DNA of 43,093 nucleotides from Firmicutes bacterium UBA2116. GTDB taxonomy: Bacteria > Bacillota > Clostridia > Tissierellales > Sedimentibacteraceae. The notes under the pieces were generated by a model. That model was not told where the DNA came from. It worked only from the letters and a program-made list of their open reading frames with translations, and ran no database searches. Position 1 is the stretch's first letter. Each line of letters starts with the position of its first letter. This document shows, in pieces, positions 7,267-16,374 of the stretch. Both the position numbers and the translations under genes were made by a program. The stretch spans positions 176,991 to 220,083 of the forward strand of contig DCYG01000044.1 in the NCBI GenBank assembly GCA_002331025.1, given 5' to 3'.

Positions 7267-8064
7267 ATGAAAACAATATTTAAAGCAATCAGATTAATAA
7301 CCTTAATTGCACTTATAACAGCTTTAGCTTCAGGATGTGCAAATAATGAACCGGCAGCAGGTAATGGGAACCAACCGGAAAAATCAAAATTAATTATGGG
7401 ACTAGATGATACGTTTGCGCCCATGGGATTCAGAAACGAGAAAGGTGAACTCGTCGGTTTTGATATTGATTTAGCAAACGAGGTTGCAAAGAGAATGGAT
7501 GTAACAATTGAATTCCAGCCAATAGATTGGATGATGAAAGAAACAGAATTGAATTCAGGCAATATTGACCTTATCTGGAACGGATATACCATAACAGATT
7601 TAAGAAAAGAAAAGGTAAATTTTTCAAAAGCTTATCTGGAAAACAGCCAGATTATCGTCACCCTTTCAAGCTCGGAAGTAAACACAAAGGCTGATTTAGC
7701 AGGAAAAAATATTGCGGTCCAGGCAGAATCCAGTGCCTTAGACGCAATTAACACAGATCCTGATTTTGTATCATCTGTTAATGAAATAGTTGAATTTTCA
7801 ACTAACAACGAAGCATTTATGGATGTGGAAGCAGGCAGATCAGATGCTGTTGTGATGGATGAGGTTCTGGCAAGATACTATATGAAGCAAAACGGCCAGG
7901 AAAAATATAAGGTTCTTGAAGAAGATTTCGGTGATGAAGAATATGCCGTTGGTATAAGAAAATCCGACACTGATTTGCTAAATAATTTGAACAAGATTTT
8001 TGAAGACATGATTAACGACGGAACCTATGAATCAATATATGCAAAGTGGTTCTCTGAAAATTAA
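7267..8064 (+). CDS. Amino-acid ABC transporter substrate-binding lipoprotein
   Basis: The 265-residue protein has a lipoprotein signal ending ALASGC (lipidated Cys24), then a family 3 solute-binding domain (about 37-262) with characteristic segments: LIMGLDDTFAPMGFRNEKGELVGFDIDLA, the IDLIWNGYTIT hinge region and AYLENSQIIV. It captures a polar amino acid at the outer membrane face and delivers it to the permease encoded next. AAAGGAG precedes the ATG. As first gene of a T-box-controlled operon, it should be expressed when one tRNA is poorly charged. Histidine is the leading substrate guess from the specifier only. Confidence 0.93.
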   Translation: MKTIFKAIRLITLIALITALASGCANNEPAAGNGNQPEKSKLIMGLDDTFAPMGFRNEKGELVGFDIDLANEVAKRMDVTIEFQPIDWMMKETELNSGNIDLIWNGYTITDLRKEKVNFSKAYLENSQIIVTLSSSEVNTKADLAGKNIAVQAESSALDAINTDPDFVSSVNEIVEFSTNNEAFMDVEAGRSDAVVMDEVLARYYMKQNGQEKYKVLEEDFGDEEYAVGIRKSDTDLLNNLNKIFEDMINDGTYESIYAKWFSEN

Positions 8065-8085
8065 TTGAAAGGTCTGTAAGGAAAT

Positions 8086-8742
8086 ATGGAATCTAAAGTT
8101 TTAGAAATGCTTGTACCGATGACCTTAAGCGGTTTAAAAACTACCTTGACAGTATTTATTGTAACTCTGGTGGTTTCTCTTCCATTATCAGTCATTGTTG
8201 CAAGGTTAAGATTATCCAATAATAAATTAATATCAGGCTTAACAGGATCTTACATTTATGTAATGAGGGGAACTCCGCTTTTATTGCAGCTTATGTTTAT
8301 ATTCTTTGGTTTCTTTTATGTTCCTTACATCGGATTTGCATTAAGCAGAAGCCAGGCGATCTATACTGCCTTTATACTGAATTATACGGCATATTTCGCA
8401 GAAATTTTCAGGGGCGGAATTAATTCCATCGATGTGGGACAGTTTGAAGCCGCACAAGTATTGGCATTAAGCAAGGTACACACATTTATTAAAATTATAT
8501 TGCCGCAGGTCATAAAAAATGTGTTGCCCTCTATAGGAAATGAAGTTATTACACTGGTAAAGGATACATCCTTAGTGTATATATTGGGGGCAGCTGATAT
8601 ATTGAAGGCAGCCAGATCAGTATCAAATGTGTATTCTTCCTTCAGTCCCTACATATACATAGGGATAGTATATTTACTGCTGATAGCGGTACTGACCAAG
8701 TTGTTGAACAAGATTGAAAAGAAATTCGATTATTACAGATAG
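8086..8742 (+). CDS. Amino-acid ABC transporter permease (HisM/GlnP type)
   Basis: This 218-residue inner-membrane protein has about five hydrophobic segments and the typical family features: GLKTTLTVFIVTLVVSLPL near the N terminus, the segment YVMRGTPLLLQLMFIFFG, and the ATPase-coupling EAA loop (about 125-145, EAAQVLALSKVHTFIKIILPQ). It forms the transmembrane channel with the binding protein upstream and the ATPase downstream. AAGGAAAT precedes the ATG, 21 bases after the previous stop codon. A single permease gene implies a homodimeric channel. Confidence 0.94.
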   Translation: MESKVLEMLVPMTLSGLKTTLTVFIVTLVVSLPLSVIVARLRLSNNKLISGLTGSYIYVMRGTPLLLQLMFIFFGFFYVPYIGFALSRSQAIYTAFILNYTAYFAEIFRGGINSIDVGQFEAAQVLALSKVHTFIKIILPQVIKNVLPSIGNEVITLVKDTSLVYILGAADILKAARSVSNVYSSFSPYIYIGIVYLLLIAVLTKLLNKIEKKFDYYR

Positions 8743-8752
8743 AGGAGATATT

Positions 8753-9442
8753 ATGGTATTGAGAGTAGACAATTTAAGCAAGAGTTTCAACAATGAAATA
8801 GTATTTGATAATATTTCCTTTTCTGTCAGCAAGGGAGAAATAGCGTGCATACGAGGAAAATCCGGAGAAGGAAAAACAACCTTGTTAAGATGTATAAATA
8901 ATTTAGAACTGCCGGATAAGGGCTCAATAAAGATTAATGATATGTATTTATGCAGGGAAGAAGGCAATACCGTTAAATTTGCTTCTAAAAATGACCTCTT
9001 GACTATAAGACAGGAAATAGGACTGGTTTTTCAAAACTTCAATCTTTTTCCTCACATGAACGTTATGGAAAACCTCCTTGAAGCACCTTGTTTTTTAAAA
9101 AAGTTCAGTAAGGATGCAATTGTACAACGGGCGAAGGAATTATTGAATCAATTGGAGCTGAGTGATAAGGAATCCTCTTACCCATATCAGCTGTCAGGTG
9201 GTCAAAAGCAAAGAGTTGCTATTGCCAGAGCGTGTATGCTGAATCCATCCATCCTTTGCTTTGATGAACCCACCTCTGCATTGGATGAAAGTACAAGAGA
9301 TCAGATATCTGAAATTATAAGAGATTTATCCAAAATGGGCATTGCAATAATAATAGTAACTCATGATAATGCTTTTGCGGATGAAATTGCTGATAAGATT
9401 ATAACTTTGTCAGAAGGAAGTATAACAATAGCTGAACGGTAG
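8753..9442 (+). CDS. Amino-acid ABC transporter ATP-binding protein (GlnQ/HisP type)
   Basis: The 229-residue ATPase shows Walker A GKSGEGKT (about 35-42), the Q-loop in LVFQNFNLFPHM, the signature LSGGQKQR, Walker B ILCFDEPTSALD and the switch VTHD. FPHMNVMENLLEAP is typical of polar amino-acid importers. The start is taken at ATG 8753, ten bases after the permease stop, with GAGGAG between; an in-frame ATG at 8714 lies inside the permease gene and has no comparable ribosome site. It powers import through the adjacent permease. A strong terminator ends the operon. Confidence 0.94.
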   Translation: MVLRVDNLSKSFNNEIVFDNISFSVSKGEIACIRGKSGEGKTTLLRCINNLELPDKGSIKINDMYLCREEGNTVKFASKNDLLTIRQEIGLVFQNFNLFPHMNVMENLLEAPCFLKKFSKDAIVQRAKELLNQLELSDKESSYPYQLSGGQKQRVAIARACMLNPSILCFDEPTSALDESTRDQISEIIRDLSKMGIAIIIVTHDNAFADEIADKIITLSEGSITIAER

Positions 9443-9445
9443 GAG

Positions 9446-9546
9446 AACGATGGGTGAACTATAGGATAGCAATTGTTAAAGGGATGCCTTCGCATCCCTA
9501 GTTTTTATCTATTGTTGTGCTATTGTCGCTATCGTTCACTATCGTT
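9446..9546. repeat. Long imperfect palindrome filling a convergent gap
   Basis: The left arm (9446-9477, AACGATGGGTGAACTATAG...) resembles the reverse complement of the right arm (9509-9546, AACGATAGTGAACGATAG...). The GC-rich hairpin at 9481-9498 is at the centre. It exactly fills the space between the ATPase gene and the glutathione peroxidase gene, and its right end overlaps the latter's stop codon. Confidence 0.6.
9481..9506 (+). terminator. Terminator of the amino-acid ABC operon
   Basis: GGGATGC-CTTC-GCATCCC (9481-9498), a perfect 7-bp stem with a stable CTTC loop, followed by TAGTTTTT. Confidence 0.92.
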
Positions 9547-10126
9547 ATATACATCCATCCGAAAAATCCGAATGGCATATTATTTCAACTTCATCATTTC
9601 TTAATAATTTAATGATATGCTGTTCTATTTCTTCAGGTGTAATATTGGGAGCAAACCTCGCCACCACATTACCGCCTTTATCCACTAAAAACTTAGTGAA
9701 ATTCCATCTGATATCATTTTGTTCTAAATCAGGTGTAAATTGTTTTACCTTTTCATAAAATTCTACAGTTTCTTGGTTTCTATATTCTTCTGCCTGAGTT
9801 TTTAAGTATTTATACAACGGTTCCTGATTTTCTCCGTTTACATCTATCTTAGAAAACTGCTTAAACGCAACACCGAAGCTTAATTTACAAAAACCTACTA
9901 TTTCCTCATTGGTTCCAGGTGCCTGGCCTAAAAATTGATTGCTTGGAAAATCTAATATTTCAAACCCTTCAGGCTGAAATTTATCATAAAGGTTTTGTAA
10001 CCCGTCATACTGAGGAGTGAACCCGCATCCTGTAGCTCCGTTAACTATCAATAATACTTTTCCTTTATAATCTGATAAAGATATATCTTTATATTCTGCA
10101 TCTTTTACAATAAAATCATATAACAT
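9545..10126 (-). CDS. Glutathione peroxidase family protein (thiol peroxidase)
   Basis: The 193-residue protein reduces hydroperoxides, most likely with thioredoxin rather than glutathione as in most bacterial members. The catalytic tetrad is visible: Cys34 in GATGCGFTPQY, Gln64 in FPSNQF, Trp141 and Asn142 in RWNFTKFL. The active-site codon is TGC, not TGA, so unlike two other proteins here it is not a selenoprotein. The usual FPCNQF cysteine is Ser62; Cys80 is a possible resolving cysteine. About 15 extra C-terminal residues (from roughly 178) include two cysteines. GGGAGG precedes the ATG. It is divergent from the amidohydrolase gene. Confidence 0.93.
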   Translation of the reverse strand: MLYDFIVKDAEYKDISLSDYKGKVLLIVNGATGCGFTPQYDGLQNLYDKFQPEGFEILDFPSNQFLGQAPGTNEEIVGFCKLSFGVAFKQFSKIDVNGENQEPLYKYLKTQAEEYRNQETVEFYEKVKQFTPDLEQNDIRWNFTKFLVDKGGNVVARFAPNITPEEIEQHIIKLLRNDEVEIICHSDFSDGCI

Positions 10127-10194
10127 AAATTCCTCCCATTGATAAATTATTTATACTTAATATACCCGCATTTTATTATTTAAAGCATATTTTT

Positions 10195-10224
10195 TTGATA
10201 TCCGATTTATAAATATGGTACAAT
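10195..10224 (+). promoter_or_regulatory. Promoter of the amidohydrolase gene
   Basis: TTGATA (10195-10200), an 18-base spacer and TACAAT (10219-10224), giving a leader of roughly 25 bases. Confidence 0.6.
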
Positions 10225-10255
10225 ATGTACAACAAACATTAAACAGGAGTTTATA

Positions 10256-11863
10256 ATGATAACAATTTTAAAAAATGCTAAAATATATGTGGACAAAGAA
10301 AATTTCCAGGAAAGCATGCTTATAGATAACGGAATAATAAAGGAAATCGGAACTAATGAATACATATCAAAATTTGGGGCTGATAAGGAAATTGATCTTA
10401 ACGGAAAAACTGTACTTCCAGGGTTAAACGACAGCCATATGCATCTTCTGGCAGCAGGTGAAGCTATGTCATTGTGCAGCTTGACACAATGCAGGTCAAT
10501 TGATGATATTATAGAAACATCCAAACAGTTTTTAACAAACAATACGAATCTTAATATTGTAGTCGGAAGAGGATGGAATCAGGATAATTTTGCAGCAGGT
10601 GAAAAAAGAATATTAAACCGTTTAGACCTAGATAAAATATCAACAGATATTCCCATAATTCTCAAAAGAATATGCGAACACGTAGCGACAGTTAACAGTA
10701 AGGCACTAAAAATGCTTGGTATTGACGAAAGTACATTCGTCGACGGAGGAGAAATTATTATCGGAAGTGACGGCAAGCCGAACGGTATATTAACGGAAAA
10801 TGCCATTTCACTTACTGACGCAATTATTCCCGAAAAAACAGATACCGACAGAGAAAAAGAATTTTTAAAAGCTGCCGAGTATGCTGTAAGCGTTGGTTTA
10901 ACATCTGTTCAATCCAATGACGTAATCAATGGCAATCATAGAGATATATTCAGGATACTTCATAACATATATGATAACAAGAAAACGAAACTAAGATACG
11001 ATACACAGTTCAACTTCCAAAATATCAATTATTTTAATGAATATCTTGAAACAGAATTTAAAACCGGAACTTATGACGGTAAATTTCTGTCTAAAGGCGC
11101 ATTGAAGCTTTTCAAGGATGGATCTTTAGGCGGGAGAACCGCACTTATGTTAAATGACTACCATGATAAACCGGGAATTAAGGGTGTCGCTGCACTAAGC
11201 GATGATCAATTGGAGGAAATGTGTTATGCAGCAGCATCCCGTAATACAAGGGTGATAACTCATGCCATAGGTGATGGTGCTATCGAAAGTGTTATTAAAG
11301 CTTATGAAAAAACTATTGATAAGTGCAACAAAAATAATTCTCTTCGCCACGGAATCGTGCATTGCCAGATAACCAACAAAAATCAGCTCGAAAGAATCGC
11401 AGAATTAGATATTAGCGTTATGTATCAACCGATATTTTTGGACTGCGATGTTAAAATAGTCGAACAAAGGATAGGAAAAGAATTGGCCTCTTCATCTTAT
11501 GCCTTTAATACGTTAAATAAGCTGTGTGCTCCAATAAGCTTCGGAACAGATTCTCCGGTTGAGGATTGTAATCCGTTTCCCAACATTTATTGCGCGGTAA
11601 CAAGACAAGGATTAGACGGTACGCCCACTGGAGGATATCTGCCTGCCGAAAGATTAAGTGTAGAAGATGCCATAGACATTTATACTGCCGGAAGTGCTTA
11701 TAATGAATTTAAGGAGAGCTTTAAGGGCAGATTGTATAAAGGTTATGCTGCGGATCTAATAGTACTGAATAAAGATATTTTCACTATTGATCACAATGAT
11801 ATAAAAAATATTAAAGTAGATTTAACAATGATTGACGGTGAAATAGTTTTTGAGCGGAAATAA
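10256..11863 (+). CDS. YtcJ-like amidohydrolase (Amidohydro_3)
   Basis: The 535-residue metal-dependent hydrolase has the urease-superfamily layout: an N-terminal beta sandwich, a TIM barrel starting at VLPGLNDSHMHL (metal ligands His61 and His63), FKDGSLGGRTA, THAIGDGAIE and HGIVHCQI with further His ligands, the metal Asp in FGTDSPVEDCNPF, and a C-terminal strand GYAADLIVLNKDIF. Family members hydrolyse amides or cyclic ureas; the substrate here is unknown. No export signal is visible, so it is cytoplasmic. AGGAG precedes the ATG. It is a single-gene unit with its own promoter, and its terminator overlaps the last codons. Confidence 0.9.
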   Translation: MITILKNAKIYVDKENFQESMLIDNGIIKEIGTNEYISKFGADKEIDLNGKTVLPGLNDSHMHLLAAGEAMSLCSLTQCRSIDDIIETSKQFLTNNTNLNIVVGRGWNQDNFAAGEKRILNRLDLDKISTDIPIILKRICEHVATVNSKALKMLGIDESTFVDGGEIIIGSDGKPNGILTENAISLTDAIIPEKTDTDREKEFLKAAEYAVSVGLTSVQSNDVINGNHRDIFRILHNIYDNKKTKLRYDTQFNFQNINYFNEYLETEFKTGTYDGKFLSKGALKLFKDGSLGGRTALMLNDYHDKPGIKGVAALSDDQLEEMCYAAASRNTRVITHAIGDGAIESVIKAYEKTIDKCNKNNSLRHGIVHCQITNKNQLERIAELDISVMYQPIFLDCDVKIVEQRIGKELASSSYAFNTLNKLCAPISFGTDSPVEDCNPFPNIYCAVTRQGLDGTPTGGYLPAERLSVEDAIDIYTAGSAYNEFKESFKGRLYKGYAADLIVLNKDIFTIDHNDIKNIKVDLTMIDGEIVFERK

Positions 11864-11875
11864 CCGCTCATTTTT
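11852..11875 (+). terminator. Terminator overlapping the amidohydrolase stop codon
   Basis: GAGCGG-AAATAA-CCGCTC then ATTTTT. The stop TAA (11861-11863) lies in the loop, so the left stem arm is coding. Confidence 0.85.
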
Positions 11876-11879
11876 ATAT

Positions 11880-12427
11880 ACCTTTACTATTTTAGGATTA
11901 CTTACCTTTGATTTCCAAGTCTTAATTAAATATTTTTTATTTTTTTGTCATAGTATTAAAATTAACAAATATTTTTTTAATTTTATATAGTATTTTTTTT
12001 GTTATATTGCAGAAAATAAAATGCAAGTGAAAAATATGCTGCAGCTAAAAAATATTGTCTTAACCAACAATTGAAAAATCAATCTTTTGTTAATAAATAT
12101 ATAATATTGTTATGTATTCTAAATTATTGCATTAAAAAAATTGTCGGATTCTCTAATTTGTTACATAATTAACCGTTATTTAAAATTTCGTAATATTTGA
12201 GAGTCAAAATACTTAGAATCATAAAATATTGTCGGATATTTTTGCACAAATTTCAAAATGTTACTTTATTTATCATACTTATGAACTTTTTTTCATTTTA
12301 ATTGTGTTGTGCATATGTTTTCATCATGTTATAATTAGAAAACGTTATATTTCGTAATAACATTTTTTATACGTTATAACGCATTTATTTTAAATTACTA
12401 AAATTTTTTTACTACTAAGGAGGAAAC
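11880..12427 (+). promoter_or_regulatory. Long AT-rich leader region before the alanine symporter
   Basis: This 548-base stretch holds no gene that I can support. An extended -10 promoter, TGTTATAAT with TATAAT at 12330-12335 and a weak TTGTGC (12307-12312) 17 bases upstream, would give a leader of about 85 bases. Short direct repeats are present: ATTGTCGGAT at 12140-12149 and 12228-12237, ATTTCGTAATA at 12185-12195 and 12349-12359, and ACGTTATA at 12342-12349 and 12371-12378. These could be regulator sites, but chance recurrence in very AT-rich DNA is possible. No riboswitch was recognised. Confidence 0.5.
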
Positions 12428-13780
12428 ATGGAACAAATTATGGCGGTAAACGGTTTTATTAACGGTATTGTGTGGGGACCACCGATATTGGTATTAATCG
12501 TTGGAGCAGGACTATTTTTATCTGTAAAAACAGGATTTTTCTCAATAACCAAATTAGGTTATATCTTAAAAAACACCCTTTTCAAGATGTTTGCCAAAGG
12601 CAGTGAAGGCGAGGGTGAAGTAACACCATTTCAAGCAGTTGCAACAGCACTTGCTGCAACAGTTGGAACAGGTAACATCGCCGGTGTTGCAACAGCAATA
12701 GCAGCCGGAGGACCCGGAGCTATTTTCTGGATGTGGCTGGCAGCTATTCTTGGTATGACAACAAAGTTTGCTGAAGTTGTTTTAGCCGTTAACTTCAGAG
12801 AAAAGACAGAAGACGGACGTTTTGTCGGCGGACCTATGTACTATATAGAAAATGGACTTAAATGGAAGTGGTTAGCAGTATTGTTTGCTATATTCGGAGG
12901 ATTTGCGGCATTCGGTATAGGTAACATGGTTCAATCTAACTCAGTTGCAGATGCTTTAGAAACTTCTTTCGGCATTGCTCCATGGATGACAGGAGTTGTG
13001 TTAGCAGTTTTAACCGCATTGGTAATCATCGGCGGTATAAAGAGAATCGGTGCTTTCACTGAAAAGTTGGTTCCTTTCATGGCTGCAGTTTACATTCTTG
13101 GCGGATTGGCAATTTTAGTTATTAATATAGCTAAAATTCCGGCGGCATTTGGATTAATATTCTCAAGCGCATTTACAGGTCAGGCGGCAGTTGGTGGATT
13201 TGTCGGTGTAGGTATAAGGCAAGCGATAAGATACGGTATTGCTCGTGGAGTATTTACTAACGAAGCAGGTTTAGGTAGTTCTCCTATAGCTCATGCGGCA
13301 GCAACTACGGATCATCCGGTACGTCAGGGACTTTGGGCAGTATTCGAAGTGTTTATGGATACTCTTGTTATTTGTACAATCACTGCATTAGCAATTATAA
13401 CTTCAGGTGTTTGGCAAACAGGCGCAACAGGTGCGGCTCTTACTACAGAAGCATTTGGTGCAACTTTACCTGGTGGTGGATATATAGTTTCTATCGGTAT
13501 CGTATTGTTTGCTTTCTCAACAATAGTTGGTTGGGAATACTACGGCGAAAGATGTGCTGAGTACTTATTCGGACCTAAAATAATTATGATATATAGAGTT
13601 TTATGGATACCTTTCGTGGTAGTAGGTGCAATAGGAGGTCTTGGATTTATTTGGGATTTAGCTGATACATTAAACGGCTTAATGGCAATTCCTAACTTAA
13701 TAGGTGTTGTGTTCTTAAGCGGTACAGTATTCAAGCTTACTAAAGAATTCTTTGCAAAAGAAAAACTTTCAGAAAAATAA
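12428..13780 (+). CDS. Sodium:alanine/glycine symporter (AGCS family)
   Basis: The 450-residue membrane protein imports alanine or glycine with Na+. AGCS signature segments are clear: VWGPPILVLIVGAGLFLSVKTGF at the N terminus, ATALAATVGTGNIAGVATAI (about 76-95, Na+/substrate site), GGPMYYIENGL, and ARGVFTNEAGLGSSPIAHAAA (about 276-296). Hydrophobic segments are consistent with about eleven TMs, and length is normal for the family. AAGGAGG lies seven bases before the ATG. It is monocistronic, with a long upstream region and a strong terminator. Alanine as substrate is the family default, not shown by the sequence. Confidence 0.95.
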   Translation: MEQIMAVNGFINGIVWGPPILVLIVGAGLFLSVKTGFFSITKLGYILKNTLFKMFAKGSEGEGEVTPFQAVATALAATVGTGNIAGVATAIAAGGPGAIFWMWLAAILGMTTKFAEVVLAVNFREKTEDGRFVGGPMYYIENGLKWKWLAVLFAIFGGFAAFGIGNMVQSNSVADALETSFGIAPWMTGVVLAVLTALVIIGGIKRIGAFTEKLVPFMAAVYILGGLAILVINIAKIPAAFGLIFSSAFTGQAAVGGFVGVGIRQAIRYGIARGVFTNEAGLGSSPIAHAAATTDHPVRQGLWAVFEVFMDTLVICTITALAIITSGVWQTGATGAALTTEAFGATLPGGGYIVSIGIVLFAFSTIVGWEYYGERCAEYLFGPKIIMIYRVLWIPFVVVGAIGGLGFIWDLADTLNGLMAIPNLIGVVFLSGTVFKLTKEFFAKEKLSEK

Positions 13781-13793
13781 TATAATGATGCAA

Positions 13794-13824
13794 AAAGGTT
13801 GGAGAAAAAGTTCCAACCTTTTTT
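13794..13824 (+). terminator. Terminator of the alanine symporter gene
   Basis: AAAAGGTTGGA / TTCCAACCTTTTTT stem-loop with T-run. The A-tract on the other side lets it also serve the convergent SLH gene. Confidence 0.92.
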
Positions 13825-13833
13825 ATATAAATT

Positions 13834-15456
13834 TTATTTCGTTACTTCAATGGTAACCAAACCATCATATGCTTTATTTTCAATGTGCGTATCTTCATCA
13901 AATGCGGTATAATTAATATCCGCGGTACCTCTTCCATCAAATATATATTTAATTTCATCGATTTTTCCTATTTCATATTCTGCATCCTTAACTACGGCTT
14001 TATACTTACCTTCATCGTATTTTATCATTAACTGTCCTTTATCCGGCAGAACAAATTTCACATAATCTAATTTATTATAAAGATCCTTTCCAATGGATTT
14101 ATACAAATCATCCTCAAAATCTATTACTGCTTCTCCATCGTTTAATCTTCCGACAAATGACATCGTAGATATTTCTTGTACCGATTCAACTGTTACTATA
14201 ACTCTTCCGTCAAACTCTTCTTTTCCGTCATATCCGATATAACTGATGATTGCTTCACCTTTATAGTCCTGATAAGGCACGAAATAAACGTACCTTAAAT
14301 CCGAACGTGAAATCGCCTCATTTTTTGCTAATTTCTCATCGTCTTCCGGATTACCGTCATTATCATCATCAAAATATAATGTTCCGATTTTTTTATCAAG
14401 CAACGCAAATACTACCTCATCAATACTATTGTCAAAGCTTCTGTAATCAAATTTCAAATTACTGTTTTCTTTGACAACGTATTTTATATCATCAAAACCT
14501 TTATTTTCTACGGTTATTACTATTAAACCGTCGTATACTTTATCCTCATCGTATGCTTTATATTCTATCTTTACCTGACCCGTAAAATTATCTTTTGGTT
14601 TAAATGTAATTTTAGAAGCTCTCAGTTCATCACTTAAATCATCATTGTAAACAAAATATTTTTTACTTCCTGATACTAAGCTGTTTTTTGATGCGTCCGC
14701 ATCGTAATCATAGTACAAATCCCCGTTATCAGGCAATGTAAATTTGATATACTCTAAATCGTCATCACCGAAAGCCTTGATAAACATTTTATCAGTAAAT
14801 TTAAACGTCTCATCATCATCCATAGTATGTTTGATATCCGCAATGTCATAATCATCTTCTTCGTCTATATCTAAATCGTCGAGAATTAAATACAGCATCC
14901 AGAAAACATCACGTCTTTTGGCAAAATCGTTCAAATCTCCTTTATATATTTTTTCTAATTCTTCTACTTGGTCAGAATTAAATTTAATATCAAGCAAATC
15001 ACCGGTACGTTCAATCAGCCAGATTACTTCTTGAATAGTTACCGGCTTTTCAGGTTTGAAGTATTTCCCGTCGCCTTTTGCTATGCCAAGCTTTTTAGCT
15101 ATTCTTATGTGACCGTAGAAATAATCCTTATAATCGACATCTTCAAATATTTCCAAATAATTCTCACTTAACTTTTCAGCGTCATAATCATTTTCATCGA
15201 TTATTCCGTATTGATCTAACATTCTGACGATCATAACAATGACATCGCCGCGTTTTACGTTACCGCTCAAGCCGTAATCGCCATTACCGTAACCCTTAAC
15301 AATTTCCTTCTGAATCAAGGACTTGAGTGCACCTTCATAGTCCGTAATTTTCTTGTCGATTTTCTTATGCTTTGGCGCTGCAAATACTGCTGTTGTAAAT
15401 ATCATACAAAATGCAAGCACTAAAGCCGAAATCCTAATAATGCGCTTTTTATTCAT
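13834..15456 (-). CDS. SLH-domain surface protein with three cadherin-like repeats
   Basis: The 540-residue secreted protein starts with a Sec signal peptide (about 1-26, ending AVFA). Two S-layer homology domains follow: about 37-85 (ALKSLIQKEIVKGYGNGDY...VKRGDVIVMIVRML) and about 100-155 (FEDVDYKDYFYGHIRIAKKLGIAKGDG...). They should anchor it to secondary cell-wall polymer; most S-layer proteins have three SLH domains. Three repeats of about 100 residues come next, each ending in a similar motif: YKAYDEDKVYDGLIVITV, YIGYDGKEEFDGRVIVTV and YTAFDEDT...YDGLVTIEV. The high Asp content fits calcium binding. GGAGGG precedes the ATG. Function is probably structural or adhesive. Confidence 0.88.
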   Translation of the reverse strand: MNKKRIIRISALVLAFCMIFTTAVFAAPKHKKIDKKITDYEGALKSLIQKEIVKGYGNGDYGLSGNVKRGDVIVMIVRMLDQYGIIDENDYDAEKLSENYLEIFEDVDYKDYFYGHIRIAKKLGIAKGDGKYFKPEKPVTIQEVIWLIERTGDLLDIKFNSDQVEELEKIYKGDLNDFAKRRDVFWMLYLILDDLDIDEEDDYDIADIKHTMDDDETFKFTDKMFIKAFGDDDLEYIKFTLPDNGDLYYDYDADASKNSLVSGSKKYFVYNDDLSDELRASKITFKPKDNFTGQVKIEYKAYDEDKVYDGLIVITVENKGFDDIKYVVKENSNLKFDYRSFDNSIDEVVFALLDKKIGTLYFDDDNDGNPEDDEKLAKNEAISRSDLRYVYFVPYQDYKGEAIISYIGYDGKEEFDGRVIVTVESVQEISTMSFVGRLNDGEAVIDFEDDLYKSIGKDLYNKLDYVKFVLPDKGQLMIKYDEGKYKAVVKDAEYEIGKIDEIKYIFDGRGTADINYTAFDEDTHIENKAYDGLVTIEVTK

Positions 15457-15539
15457 AAATTCCCTCCATTATATATTTTGCTGTCGCAACATTTTACATA
15501 ATATATTTCGAAGCAATATCGGAGGTTTTGGGGGTATAA

Positions 15540-16241
15540 TTAAAATTCTATGGAATTATTATGAATATCAACTAGGTATTTTTTGCAATTTCCTTTAAAT
15601 CTATTGATGATTAGAGATTCAATGTCTTCCATAGCATTGTATAAAGATGAATCCTTCTCACATTCGAATCCGACAAGCTGAAAAAACACATCAGAGCTGT
15701 CAAGCGTAATTTTTCCCAATTCACTTTGTCTCCAAACCCATTTTAAAGTTTGAACAACATTGCCGCTTGTAAAAACTAATTCATTTTCCTGTACATCTTC
15801 ATACTCTTCACAGCCAAAAGGTAAAAATATATCTCCATTTCTACTGTAACGAACCTCTAAATCCTCATGTATATCCTTCAAATCGTGCCCTCCCAGAGAT
15901 ATACCCTGCTCTATAGAAATTGCATTGCAAAGGTCAACAAGAGCATTAATAACAGGCAGCCGGCCGCCCTTGATAATTCTTTTAAACATAGCTTCCACTG
16001 ACGGAGGATACTTATTTGGATTAATTCCCGTCTCCGTCATAACCTCTCTGTAATTCTTCACATTGTGCAATTCCCTTAATTGTTCCTGACTTATTTCATT
16101 TCTCATTTTGTTTTCTGCATCTCTTAATCTTTGCTCGTCCTCGTCAGAGGTTTCTGAATTAATAATATTATGTCCTACTATTATCCCGAATTTAATATTC
16201 GGCTTTAAATTAAATATTGATTTGTCAATTGTATATTTCAT
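15540..16241 (-). CDS. B3/B4 (PheRS beta-like tRNA-editing) domain protein
   Basis: This 233-residue protein consists essentially of a stand-alone B3/B4 domain, the fold that edits mischarged tRNA in the beta subunit of phenylalanyl-tRNA synthetase. Family stretches include NPNKYPPSVEAMFKRIIKG, LPVINALVDLCNAISIEQGISLGGHDL and VWRQSELGKIT. Free-standing members (COG3382) are widespread in Firmicutes; a trans-editing or amino-acid-related role is plausible but not proven. GGAG precedes the ATG. It is a single gene without obvious operon partners, divergent from the CotF-like gene. Confidence 0.85.
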   Translation of the reverse strand: MKYTIDKSIFNLKPNIKFGIIVGHNIINSETSDEDEQRLRDAENKMRNEISQEQLRELHNVKNYREVMTETGINPNKYPPSVEAMFKRIIKGGRLPVINALVDLCNAISIEQGISLGGHDLKDIHEDLEVRYSRNGDIFLPFGCEEYEDVQENELVFTSGNVVQTLKWVWRQSELGKITLDSSDVFFQLVGFECEKDSSLYNAMEDIESLIINRFKGNCKKYLVDIHNNSIEF

Positions 16242-16374
16242 TTTACCACTCCTCGTTTATCTTTTAAAAAATATTATACCAATAATACCATAATCAAGCA
16301 ATTACCTTTATTTAAATTATTTAGCCAGGATATTTTTTTACAAATTGAAAATAATAATATCGGAGGTGTTTCAT

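Noticed and set aside
9545..10126. Third selenoprotein (glutathione peroxidase)
   Set aside because: The active-site codon is TGC (Cys34) and the frame contains no internal TGA.
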